A DNA stretch of 57,194 nucleotides, taken from the NCBI GenBank assembly GCA_022841795.1, contig JALHQU010000023.1, positions 1 to 57,194 of the forward strand, given 5' to 3'. The translations under genes were made by a program, and so were the position numbers. This document shows, in pieces, positions 49,436 to 56,548 of the stretch; position 1 is the stretch's first letter, and every line of letters begins with the position of its first letter. The stretch comes from Fimbriiglobus sp. (lineage in GTDB: Bacteria; Planctomycetota; Planctomycetia; Gemmatales; Gemmataceae). The notes beneath the pieces were generated by a model, which saw only the letters and a list, made by a program, of their open reading frames with translations, did not search any database and was not told where the DNA came from.

Positions 49436-50116
49436 TCACATCCACTTGCTCGGGCACCGCAACACGAAGCCCGACTTGCTCGTCACCTGTTCGGGCATCT
49501 GGGATCGGTTGAGGTCCGGCGGGTTCACGAACAGGTAGCCGTGTGCCGCGTCCCGCAGCTCGGTCGTGAACCTGTTCGGCGGGAACGCGACGATCACCCG
49601 TACGTTCGGGTAGTGCTGCCTGATCGCCCGGATCGGCGGGATGAGGTCGCTGTCGCCGGACACGAGCAGCAGGACATCGCACCGGCCCTGCACGGCGTCG
49701 ATCAGCATTTCGGTTGCGATGGACACATCCGTCTGCTTCTCCCTCGGGGTCAGCCAAGTGGAATGACACTTCCCGCACCGGACCGACTCCGTCCGATAGT
49801 TCCCCTCGAACACGGTCAACTCGGGCAGGGTGGCGAGGGCGTCGAGGTATGTGGCCTGGCGCTTCCGCTTCTCTTCGGCCCCGCGGCCGCTGATGCGGGC
49901 GGTGAAGTATTTCGCGTGCAGCAGGGTTTGTTGCGGCTTGAGCAGGGCGCGGGAGAGGGCGGTCACGTCCAACCAGTAGTATTTCCGATAGCTCGACTGC
50001 CTCATCCCGCGGTAGAGGTTGAATCCGTCCACATAGCTGACCACCCGCTCCGGTGGCGGGGCGATCGGGGCATTTCGCTCTTGCTTTTCGGGTTCCAAAG
50101 GCGATAATACCTCCAT
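49436..50116 (-). CDS. NYN domain (PIN-like) nuclease with CxxC insert
   Basis: A 226-residue NYN/LabA-type protein expected to be a metal-dependent RNase. The conserved acidic residues are D30 and N33 (VSYVDGFNLYRG), D130 (KQTDVSIATEMLIDA) and D155/D157 (LLLVSGDSDLIPPI). An inserted CGKCH at 114-118 could bind zinc. The C-terminal RDAAHGYLFVNPPDL fits the family. The first 22 residues are charged and probably disordered. ATG 50116; its 5' end is crossed by a plus-strand promoter-like sequence for a putative small RNA. Confidence 0.85.
   Translation of the reverse strand: MEVLSPLEPEKQERNAPIAPPPERVVSYVDGFNLYRGMRQSSYRKYYWLDVTALSRALLKPQQTLLHAKYFTARISGRGAEEKRKRQATYLDALATLPELTVFEGNYRTESVRCGKCHSTWLTPREKQTDVSIATEMLIDAVQGRCDVLLLVSGDSDLIPPIRAIRQHYPNVRVIVAFPPNRFTTELRDAAHGYLFVNPPDLNRSQMPEQVTSKSGFVLRCPSKWM
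50081..50108 (+). promoter_or_regulatory. Candidate promoter upstream of the dnaA leader RNA
   Basis: TTGCTT (50081-50086), 16-nt spacer, GATAAT (50103-50108). The -10 matches five of six consensus bases; the -35 matches three. Transcription would begin near 50115. Confidence 0.35.
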
Positions 50117-50176
50117 ACCACCCCGGAGATAGCCTCTCCGGGCCGACGCCTCCCTTCGGGGGGGCGTTTCTTTTTT
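50115..50176 (+). ncRNA. Putative 62-nt small RNA or attenuated dnaA leader
   Basis: Downstream of the candidate promoter lie two hairpins and a T-run: CCCGGAGA/TCTCCGGG (50122-50142) and the terminator stem at 50146-50167, ending in TTCTTTTTT. There is no open reading frame. It could be a free small RNA, or a leader in which transcription stops before dnaA. It does not match an RNA family I recognise. Confidence 0.35.
50146..50176 (+). terminator. Strong intrinsic terminator before dnaA
   Basis: ACGCCTCCC-TTCG-GGGGGGCGT with a UUCG tetraloop, followed by TTCTTTTTT. Oriented plus although no plus-strand protein gene lies upstream of it. Confidence 0.8.
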
Positions 50177-50237
50177 ACCACGTCCGTTTGCATTTTCGCG
50201 CCGCCGGCTGACCTTCCCTGCCGGTCGGCCGGGGCGG

Positions 50238-50243
50238 TACTAT
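50238..50243 (+). promoter_or_regulatory. Candidate -10 (TACTAT) 6 nt before dnaA
   Basis: TACTAT ends 6 nt before the dnaA ATG and no Shine-Dalgarno is present, the same geometry as folE and the desulfurase gene. Confidence 0.35.
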
Positions 50244-50249
50244 TCTGCC

Positions 50250-51260
50250 ATGCCCCCGCTGGCCGTGCCACCGACCGCCCCCGACATCTGGGGCGGGCTG
50301 CTCGTTCTGCCCGAGAACCGCTCGGCCGTCCGCGCCGCCCGGCGGGTGACGAGCGAACTGGCCCGCCCCGCCGGACGCACCGCGTTCGCCCGCCCGCTGT
50401 TCCTGCACGGCCCACCGGGGGTGGGCAAATCGGCCGTCGTTCAGGCGCTCGTGCGGGCGGTGATCGACGGGGCCGAGGCGCGGACGGTGCGGGTGCTGCC
50501 CGCCGCCGAACTGCCGCGGGCGTCGGAAGAGGCCGGCGGCGACGAGGTGGCCGACCTGCGAACGTGCGATCTGCTGGCGGTCGAAGACCTGCACCACCTG
50601 AAACCGCCGGACGTGGACAGCCTGTGCGGGTTGCTCGACCACCGGGCCGCCCGTCGCCGGCCGACCGTGCTCACCGCCGCTGCCGGGCCAGCCCACCTGT
50701 CCGACCTGCCCCGGCGGCTAACCAATCGGTTAAGCGGCGGGCTGGTGGTGCGGCTCGACCCGCCGGCACTGGCCAGCCGGCGGCGGCTGGTCGAGACGTT
50801 CGCCGACAATCGGGGCGTGAATCTGACATCGGACGCCCTCGACCGGCTGGCCGCCACCGCCACCGGGGTTCGCCCGCTGCTCGGGTTCGTGGAACGCCTG
50901 CGGTCGGCCCCGCCGTCGGCGCTCCCGCTCACCGCGGCGGACGTGGCGGAACTCCTTCAAGAGCCGGCGGCGGATGAATCGGTGATGGACCGGATCATCG
51001 CCCGGGTGTGCGAGGCGTACCGGGTGAAGCCGCGAGATCTGACCGGGGCGAGCCGGCTGCGGCCGGTGCTGGTGCCGCGGCAGGTGGCGATGTACTTGGG
51101 GCACGAGGTGGCGAAGCTGCCGCTCGCCCAGATCGGCCGGCACTTCGGCGGGCGGGACCACACCACCGTGCGGAACGCGGTGCGTAAAATCGGGACGGCG
51201 ATGAAATCAGACGCGGAACTGGCGGCGACGGTGCAGGAACTGACGGGCGGGCTGGGGTGA
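50250..51260 (+). CDS. dnaA: Chromosomal replication initiator DnaA, short form
   Basis: A 336-residue DnaA, over 100 residues shorter than usual. The AAA+ domain III is at about 18-235 with Walker A GPPGVGKS (54-61) and a Walker B-like LLAVEDLHHL (108-117; the usual Asp-Asp is Glu-Asp). Domain IV (about 245-336) has the DNA-binding helix-turn-helix and the signature FGGRDHTTVRNAVRKI (302-317). Domain I, which normally binds DnaB and DiaA, and linker II are absent. The start at ATG 50250 is set by a terminator 74 nt upstream. Followed by dnaN after a 338-bp gap that looks like oriC. Confidence 0.9.
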   Translation: MPPLAVPPTAPDIWGGLLVLPENRSAVRAARRVTSELARPAGRTAFARPLFLHGPPGVGKSAVVQALVRAVIDGAEARTVRVLPAAELPRASEEAGGDEVADLRTCDLLAVEDLHHLKPPDVDSLCGLLDHRAARRRPTVLTAAAGPAHLSDLPRRLTNRLSGGLVVRLDPPALASRRRLVETFADNRGVNLTSDALDRLAATATGVRPLLGFVERLRSAPPSALPLTAADVAELLQEPAADESVMDRIIARVCEAYRVKPRDLTGASRLRPVLVPRQVAMYLGHEVAKLPLAQIGRHFGGRDHTTVRNAVRKIGTAMKSDAELAATVQELTGGLG

Positions 51261-51269
51261 CGGTAGCAC

Positions 51270-51278
51270 TGGGGAAAA
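51270..51278 (-). promoter_or_regulatory. DnaA-box-like 9-mer
   Basis: Minus strand TTTTCCCCA, seven of nine matches to the DnaA box. It lies 9 nt after the dnaA stop. Confidence 0.35.
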
Positions 51279-51402
51279 CCCGGCGCGCGGGTGGCGCGCT
51301 TGCGACGCGCCCGGACGCGCACCCGGGGTGTCGGGGGGTTGAGAACACCACCCCGGATCGGCGCGCCGCGGCGCGCCAGTCGTCCGACATCCGCGCGCCA
51401 GG

Positions 51403-51411
51403 TTTTCCCCA
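51403..51411 (+). promoter_or_regulatory. DnaA-box-like 9-mer
   Basis: Plus strand TTTTCCCCA, the inverted partner of 51270-51278, 124 nt away. Confidence 0.35.
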
Positions 51412-51598
51412 CCTACATCGGCATCGGGAAGCCCGGAAATCGTGGGGGATCGTCCAGTTTACCGGAAACGCGCGCCGAATCGCCCCGAGACCTTACTCCT
51501 GATCTCCCATTCTTATTTCAAGAGACGATAAAGGAAGAAGGCCGCGAGTGCGGAGCCGACCGGAACCCGGAGCAACCACCACGGGGTGAGGAACCGCC

Positions 51599-52723
51599 AT
51601 GAAGGTGACGTGCCAGACCGAAGGGCTGTTGGCGGCGTGTCAGATCGCCCAGATGGCGGTCGCCCCCCGCACCACCAAGCCGGTGCTGTCGAACGTGAAG
51701 GCCATCGCCCACGACGACGCCCTCGTGCTCATGGCGACGGACCTGGAGGTGGGTATCCGGTACGAGCTCCGCGGCATCAAGGTGGCCCGCGGCGGGTCGG
51801 CCATCCTCCAGGTGGGCAAGCTGGTGAACATCCTCCGCGAGGCGACGGACGCCGAGTTGACCATCGACGCCGGGGCGGAGACGACCAAGGTGACCATGCG
51901 GGGCGGGCGGTACGAGCTGCCCGGCGGGGACCCGGCCGAGTTCCCGGACGTGCCCACGTTCGACGACGGCGGGCGGTACCACGAGGTGACGGCCGGGGTG
52001 CTGCGGACGATGATCAAACGCACCCAGTTCGCCGCCAACCGCAAGGACTCGTCCGCCCGGTTCAGCGTCCACGGGGTGCTGTGGGAGGCGGAGAAGGGGA
52101 AGGCCCGGCTGGTGGCGACGGACACCAAGCGGCTGGCGCTCATGGAAGGCCCGGCCGAGCTGTTCGGCGAGCCGGAGGCGAAGCCGCAGTCGCACCTGGT
52201 GCCGCTCAAGGCCATCGCCCTGCTGGAGCGGAACCTGACCGACGACGGCGAGCGGATCCGGGTGGCGCTGAAGACGAACGACGCCCTGTTCCAGACCGAA
52301 CGCGCCACCATCTACACCCGGCTGGTGGAGGGGAGGTTCCCGCCGTACCAGCAGATCATGCCGAAGAAGTCGGCGATTCGGTTCGCCTTCTCCGCCCCGG
52401 ACTTCTTCGCCAAGGTGCGGCAGGCGGCCATCACCTCGGACGACGAGAGCCGGCGGGTGGACTTCGGGTTCAGCCCCGGCAAGGTGACGATGAAGGCCCG
52501 CGGCGCCGAGACCGGGTCGAGCGAGGTGGAGCTGGACCTGCCCGAGTACCCCGGCCCGGAGGTGAACATCGCGTTCGACCCGGCGTACCTGACGGAGATG
52601 TTCCGGGCGATCGACGGCGAGCCGACGGCGGTGCTGGAGATGACCGACGGCGGCAAGCCGGCGGTGTTCCGCCTCGGCGACCAGTACCTGTACCTGGTCA
52701 TGCCGATGGGGGACCGAGAGTGA
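51599..52723 (+). CDS. dnaN: DNA polymerase III sliding clamp (beta subunit)
   Basis: A 374-residue beta clamp with the three-domain architecture and normal length. Domain boundaries fall near 120 and 245. Family marks: the MKVTCQTEGLLAACQIAQMAV start, LVATDTKRLALMEG in domain 2, VEGRFPPYQQIMPKK before domain 3, and the terminal YLYLVMPM that lines the hydrophobic client-binding groove. It tethers polymerase to DNA. ATG 51599 follows GGGGTGAGGAACCGCC. It lies just after the putative origin, in the conserved dnaA-dnaN order. Confidence 0.97.
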   Translation: MKVTCQTEGLLAACQIAQMAVAPRTTKPVLSNVKAIAHDDALVLMATDLEVGIRYELRGIKVARGGSAILQVGKLVNILREATDAELTIDAGAETTKVTMRGGRYELPGGDPAEFPDVPTFDDGGRYHEVTAGVLRTMIKRTQFAANRKDSSARFSVHGVLWEAEKGKARLVATDTKRLALMEGPAELFGEPEAKPQSHLVPLKAIALLERNLTDDGERIRVALKTNDALFQTERATIYTRLVEGRFPPYQQIMPKKSAIRFAFSAPDFFAKVRQAAITSDDESRRVDFGFSPGKVTMKARGAETGSSEVELDLPEYPGPEVNIAFDPAYLTEMFRAIDGEPTAVLEMTDGGKPAVFRLGDQYLYLVMPMGDRE

Positions 52724-52724
52724 G

Positions 52725-52815
52725 ACAAGGAACAAGGAGAAAGTAGCAAGGGGCAAGGGAAAACCGGACTACTCGCGGGTTTCTGTCTTCCCTTGTTCCT
52801 TGCTACTTCTCCCTT
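52725..52815. repeat. Imperfect inverted repeat after dnaN
   Basis: Words such as AAGTAGCAAGG on the left pair with CCTTGCTACTT on the right (twice), and ACAAGGAACAAGG with CCTTGTTCCTTG. The composition is AT-richer and repetitive compared with its surroundings. It ends 17 nt before dciA. Confidence 0.6.
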
Positions 52816-52831
52816 GCTACTTGGTGTCCTT

Positions 52832-53137
52832 ATGGCCGAAGGCTCCAGCCCGGAAAACCTGTCCGACGTACTCGGCCGGCTGTTCACCGCCCGCGGGTGG
52901 GGGCGGCTGAGCGAGCGGACGCGGCTGGAATCCGCATGGGCCGAAGTGACCGCCGAGTGGCCGGGTCAGACGCGGGTGCTCGGGCTGCGGCGGGGGGTGC
53001 TGGAAGTCGAGGTGCGGACCGGCGTGCTGGTGCAGGAGTTGGCCCAGTTCCACAAGCGGAAGCTGCTCGCCGGGCTGCGGAAGAAGCTGACCGGCCAGCC
53101 GCTGACGGACCTCAAGTTCCGCGCCGGCGCGTGGTGA
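52832..53137 (+). CDS. dciA: DciA-type helicase operator (DUF721)
   Basis: A 101-residue single-domain DUF721 protein. The fold signature is visible: LGRLFTARGWGRLSERTRLESAWAEV (given in part), the strand VLGLRRGVLEVEVRTGVLVQEL, then FHKRKLLAGLRKKLTGQPLTDLKFRAG. DciA assists DnaB helicase loading in bacteria without DnaC or DnaI. Its position two genes after dnaA fits that role, and it is notable next to a DnaA lacking the helicase-binding domain. ATG 52832 chosen; the upstream ATG 52793 would translate the inverted repeat. Confidence 0.85.
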   Translation: MAEGSSPENLSDVLGRLFTARGWGRLSERTRLESAWAEVTAEWPGQTRVLGLRRGVLEVEVRTGVLVQELAQFHKRKLLAGLRKKLTGQPLTDLKFRAGAW

Positions 53138-53159
53138 GGGTGTTCGCTCGCACCGCCGC

Positions 53160-53165
53160 TACAAT
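53160..53165 (+). promoter_or_regulatory. Candidate -10 element (TACAAT) before ftsY
   Basis: TACAAT 39 nt before the ftsY start and 22 nt after the dciA stop, giving ftsY its own possible promoter. Confidence 0.35.
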
Positions 53166-53204
53166 AGCGGGGCGATCGGCATTCCACACCCAAAGGCGGC
53201 GGTC

Positions 53205-54116
53205 ATGCTCGGGCGGTTCTTCCAGAAGATCAAGCAGGGGCTGGCGAAGACGCGGAGCGTGTTCTCCGGGGTGGTCGGGCTGTTCACCGGCGCGCACCGG
53301 GTGGACAAGGCGTTCCTGACCAAGTTGGAGGAGCAACTGCTGCTGGCCGACGTGGGCCTGACGGCGACGACCCAGATCGTCGAGCGGGTGCGGCAGGCGT
53401 ACCTGGACAAGGAGGTCGGAGAGGATGTCAAGAAGTTCGTGCAGGCACAACTGCGGGAGCAGCTGGCAGACACGAGCGGCGGGCTGACGTTCCAGCCGAC
53501 CGGCCCGACGGTGGTGATGATCGCCGGGGTGAACGGCAGCGGGAAGACGACCAGCATCGCCAAGCTGGCCCTGCGGCTGAAGACGGACGGGAAGAAGGTG
53601 CTGGTGGCGGCGTGCGACACGTTCCGGGCGGCGGCGGTCGAGCAGCTGACGGTGTGGTGCGAGCGGATCGGGTGCGACATCGTCAAGCAGCAGCAGGGGT
53701 CGGACCCGGCGGCGGTGGCGCACGACGCCTGCGAGCGGGCCAAAGCCCGCGGGTACGACGTGCTGATCGTGGACACCGCCGGCCGGCTGCACACGCAGAC
53801 GCACCTGATGCGGGAGCTGGAGAAGATCCACCGCGTGGTCGCCAAACAGCTCCCCGGTGCCCCGCACGAGGTGCTGCTGGTGCTGGACGCCAGCAACGGG
53901 CAAAACGCCGTCATCCAGGCCGAGCAGTTCACGAAGACGGTGAAATGCACCGGCATCATCCTGACCAAGTTAGACGGCACGGCGAAGGGCGGGGCGGTGT
54001 TCGCCATCAAGAACAAGGTGGGGTTGCCGGTCAAGTTCGTCGGCGTCGGCGAGGGGATGGAGGACCTGGACCCGTTCAACCCGGACGAGTTCGTGCAGGC
54101 GCTGTTCGAGGGGTAA
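53205..54116 (+). CDS. ftsY: Signal recognition particle receptor FtsY
   Basis: A 303-residue FtsY without the long acidic A domain, as in many bacteria. The N domain helices cover residues 1-95; the G domain has the P-loop GVNGSGKTT (108-116), DTFRAAA, the DTAGR motif, TKLDGTAKGG, and the closing GVGEGMEDLDPFNP. It docks SRP-ribosome complexes to the membrane and membrane-associates through its amphipathic N-terminal helix (MLGRFFQKIKQGLAK). ATG 53205. Confidence 0.97.
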   Translation: MLGRFFQKIKQGLAKTRSVFSGVVGLFTGAHRVDKAFLTKLEEQLLLADVGLTATTQIVERVRQAYLDKEVGEDVKKFVQAQLREQLADTSGGLTFQPTGPTVVMIAGVNGSGKTTSIAKLALRLKTDGKKVLVAACDTFRAAAVEQLTVWCERIGCDIVKQQQGSDPAAVAHDACERAKARGYDVLIVDTAGRLHTQTHLMRELEKIHRVVAKQLPGAPHEVLLVLDASNGQNAVIQAEQFTKTVKCTGIILTKLDGTAKGGAVFAIKNKVGLPVKFVGVGEGMEDLDPFNPDEFVQALFEG

Positions 54117-54128
54117 ACGGAGGCCGTC

Positions 54129-54422
54129 ATGAGCATGACGATCGAACAGTTCGGGATCGATCGCCTGTCCGAGGTCGAGCGGCTCGACCTGTTGGCGGCC
54201 ATCTGGGACAGCCTGCCGACCGATCTGCCACTACCGGACTGGCACCGGGACGAGTTGGCTCGGCGGATCGCCGACGCGGGCGGCGTCGGGGGCCGACACG
54301 GCGACCGGCGACCCGATGAGGAACGGGATGTCCCCGTCGGCGGTGGCGCGGGGAGTGGTCCGGCCGCCGCCGTTACCGGCACAACCGGCCCCGCGCAAGG
54401 CCGAACCCGGTCAACTGCGTAA
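54129..54422 (+). CDS. Addiction-module component-like protein with aberrant tail
   Basis: A 97-residue frame. Residues 1-50 (MSMTIEQFGIDRLSEVERLD ... AIWDSLP ... DELARRIADA) match the start of the TIGR02574 putative addiction-module (RelB-like) antitoxin family. The remaining half is a Gly/Arg/Pro-rich run unlike the family's usual I-P-W-E-E-V ending, and no other frame restores it, so the gene is probably truncated or degenerate. No RelE-like toxin follows. It starts 12 nt after ftsY. Confidence 0.45.
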   Translation: MSMTIEQFGIDRLSEVERLDLLAAIWDSLPTDLPLPDWHRDELARRIADAGGVGGRHGDRRPDEERDVPVGGGAGSGPAAAVTGTTGPAQGRTRSTA

Positions 54423-54431
54423 CTCGTATCG

Positions 54432-55574
54432 TCATTGGACATTTCTCCCGCGCTTCGTCACCGTCCGCCACAGGATCATGCCGGCCAGGAACACCAGCAC
54501 CGGGCCGCCGACCATCAGGAAGTAGTACGGCCACAGCGGCGGGTCGTAGTACTCGACGATCACGTTCGGCGGGCGTTCGACCGGCGACTGGTCCGCCGCC
54601 GCACTGAAGTACACTTCGTCCGTGCCCGGCCGCGGCGACGAGCGGTCCTCGAACTCGGTCAGGTGCTGGTACCGCCCGTCGGGCCGCGCCGGCAGCTTGC
54701 CGGCCTTCTCCGCCGCCGCCAGTTGGTCGGCGGTGATCGGGTTCGACCACACCGTGCGGCCGGGGAACGGCGTCGGCTGGTCGCCCCTGCCGATCATCCC
54801 CATCACCCGGCTGTCGCTCAGCACGAACACCCGCAGGCTGCGGCTCGCCCCGTTCGTCGGGCCGGCGCGGGCGTCCGCCGGCTCGCGGTACGGGTAGAAC
54901 GGGGTGTCCGTCTGGAAGCTGATCCGCACTGCCGAGTTGTTCACGGTTTTCGCCCCGGCCGGCGTCTTGCCGTCGTCGGCCGCGATCTTGAACGCCGTCA
55001 GGAACCACCCGTTCGCCGTGTACGCCTGGAACCACTCCTCCAGTTGCGGGCGGGCGTCGTACCCGTTGGCGGTCAGCCACTTCCGCAGTTCTTTCGGGTC
55101 GTCCGCCTGCAACACCGCCGCGTCGAACGCCCCCACCCGCCTCCGCTCGACCACGCTCACGTCCGGCTTCGGGGCCGGTAGCGCCGCCCCGACCTGGCTG
55201 GATTCCCCCACCTTCCGCTCCGTCAGCGGCCAACACCCGAAGTTCGGCTCCCGTGCCCGCCGCTCCACCACCGTGCGGGGTTTGGTGATCTCGGCCAGCG
55301 CCCCGAACACGTCCGGCGACGCCTCGGCCAGTTCCGGCTTGCTCGGCGTCGGCACCAGGAAGCCGAAGTCGGCGGACGCGGAGGCGGTGAACGCCGCGGT
55401 GCGGATGAAGTGCTCGGTCTTCGTCGCCGAGTCGTACACGATCAGCGCGTTCTCGGAACTGATGCCGATCTGCCCGCCGGGGCGGGGGGCGATGGCGCAC
55501 CCGTGGGTGCGGGGCGGCACGGCGACCAGGGCGACGACGAGTGCCAGCGGGATCAGGGGGAGTGACCGGGACAT
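54432..55574 (-). CDS. DUF2330 domain membrane protein
   Basis: A 380-residue exported protein. Signal peptide MSRSLPLIPLALVVALVAVPPRTHG followed immediately by the DUF2330 start CAIAPRPGGQIGISSENALIVYD, the block FGFLVPTPSKPEL, and a C-terminal membrane anchor (WPYYFLMVGGPVLVFLAGMILW) with a positively charged end. The bulk lies outside the cytoplasm. Function is unknown. ATG 55574. It ends 9 nt from the antitoxin-like gene. Confidence 0.88.
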   Translation of the reverse strand: MSRSLPLIPLALVVALVAVPPRTHGCAIAPRPGGQIGISSENALIVYDSATKTEHFIRTAAFTASASADFGFLVPTPSKPELAEASPDVFGALAEITKPRTVVERRAREPNFGCWPLTERKVGESSQVGAALPAPKPDVSVVERRRVGAFDAAVLQADDPKELRKWLTANGYDARPQLEEWFQAYTANGWFLTAFKIAADDGKTPAGAKTVNNSAVRISFQTDTPFYPYREPADARAGPTNGASRSLRVFVLSDSRVMGMIGRGDQPTPFPGRTVWSNPITADQLAAAEKAGKLPARPDGRYQHLTEFEDRSSPRPGTDEVYFSAAADQSPVERPPNVIVEYYDPPLWPYYFLMVGGPVLVFLAGMILWRTVTKRGRNVQ

Positions 55575-55649
55575 GGGTGAAGCTCCGAGGCGAAGCGGGT
55601 TGCCGTTCCGACGACGCGAGGGCGAAAACGGATTGCAGATAGCTTAGCG

Positions 55650-55819
55650 GACCTCACCCCCCGGCCCCCTCTCCGAGCCGGAGAGGGGGTGTTCAAGGGC
55701 GGCTCGCATCCGATCTTCGCCGCGACCACCGGGAGCGGCCGAGCTGTCACCGCTCCCGGAGGTCGCGGCGAAGAGTCTCCCCCCTCTCCGGCTCGGAGAG
55801 GGGGCCGGGGGGTGAGGTC
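55650..55819. repeat. Composite inverted element, family E copy 2, with nested family C
   Basis: Outer arms GACCTCACCCCCCGGCCCCC... (from 55650) and complement (to 55819) are as in 46585-46748, each arm a CCCCCTCTCC hairpin. The interior differs and contains a full family C palindrome (55714-55774). Confidence 0.9.
55714..55774. repeat. Dispersed palindrome family C, copy 4 (nested)
   Basis: TCTTCGCCGCGACCACCGGG ... CCGGAGGTCGCGGCGAAGA, one mismatch between arms. Lies inside the family E element. Confidence 0.9.
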
Positions 55820-55896
55820 TTCTTCCCACCGCTGGCCTAAGTCCGGTCCGCCGGATACGCCAAACGGTAGCCCCAGAGGTCGTCGGAACCGCACAC

Positions 55897-56280
55897 ATGG
55901 TCATCGTCGGGCTGGGCACGCACATCCTGGACTGCCCGCGGGTGCGGAAGCTGATCGACCGGCACGCGGACAGGTTCATCGGCCAGGTGTACACCGACCG
56001 GGAGGCGGCGTACTGCCGCGACCGCACGCACAGCACCGAGTTCTACGCCGCCGTGTGGGCGGCCAAGGAGGCGGTGTTCCGCTCGCTCGGCACCAAGTGG
56101 AAGCGGGGGGTGAACTGGAAGGACGTGGAGGTCGTGTGCGAGACGGCGGTGGAGCCGCTGGCGGTGGTGACCGGGCCGACCCGCGACCGCATGCACGACC
56201 GCGGGGCCGCCCGCATCCTGGTGGCGTTCAGCTACTCGCGGCTGTACGCCACCGCCACCGCCATCGCGGTGAAGGGGTGA
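55897..56280 (+). CDS. acpS: Holo-[acyl-carrier-protein] synthase-like protein
   Basis: A 127-residue AcpS-type phosphopantetheinyl transferase. The N-terminus MVIVGLGTHILDCPRV aligns with the G-x-G-T-D-I-V motif, but the metal-binding Asp is His at residue 9. The second metal ligand, E58 in WAAKEAVFRSLGT, is kept, as are YTDREAAYC and GTKWKRGVNWKDVEV. It would attach the 4'-phosphopantetheine arm of CoA to ACP if active. ATG 55897; no ribosome binding site is obvious. Confidence 0.85.
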   Translation: MVIVGLGTHILDCPRVRKLIDRHADRFIGQVYTDREAAYCRDRTHSTEFYAAVWAAKEAVFRSLGTKWKRGVNWKDVEVVCETAVEPLAVVTGPTRDRMHDRGAARILVAFSYSRLYATATAIAVKG

Positions 56281-56288
56281 TTCGTAGG

Positions 56289-56313
56289 GTGGCCCGCTCT
56301 CGCCGAGAGCGGG
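56289..56313. repeat. Dispersed palindrome family I, copy 2
   Basis: GGTGGCCCGCTCTCGCCGAG followed by AGCGGG, 9 nt after the acpS stop; a second CCCGCTCTCGGCG half-copy follows at 56322. Confidence 0.7.
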
Positions 56314-56548
56314 TTCGGATTCCCGCTCTCGGCGTGTGTGACCACACTCCGGCACCACCCGGACAACCTGCGGGTTAGTAACAGAGACACCGCCGACGAC
56401 ATGCGCGACCACGTCGAGTACCTGTGACCGGCGGCGGAGCGGGGCGCAGTCTGTCATCCCATCCGACCACCCTCGCGTCGGGCCACATCAGTTGTGCCGG
56501 GGAGTTCGAGTACCATGTCGTAGAGCGTTCGGCAGCGGAGGGCTTCGG

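Larger units (their letters stand above)
51261..51598. other. oriC: Candidate replication origin (dnaA-dnaN intergenic)
   Basis: No gene. Visible: two identical 9-mers TTTTCCCCA in opposite orientation (51270-51278 minus, 51403-51411 plus), each two mismatches from the DnaA box TTATCCACA; six GCGCGC hexamers at 51283, 51294, 51361, 51371, 51393 and 51470; a paired GGCGCGCC-GC-GGCGCGCC at 51360-51377; and an AT-rich patch at 51491-51540 suited to duplex unwinding. Position between dnaA and dnaN is the classic oriC location. Confidence 0.55.

Noticed and set aside
50115-50176. 4.5S (SRP) RNA
   Set aside because: The conserved GGAA/GCAGCAGG apical loop of SRP RNA is absent and the unit is too short.
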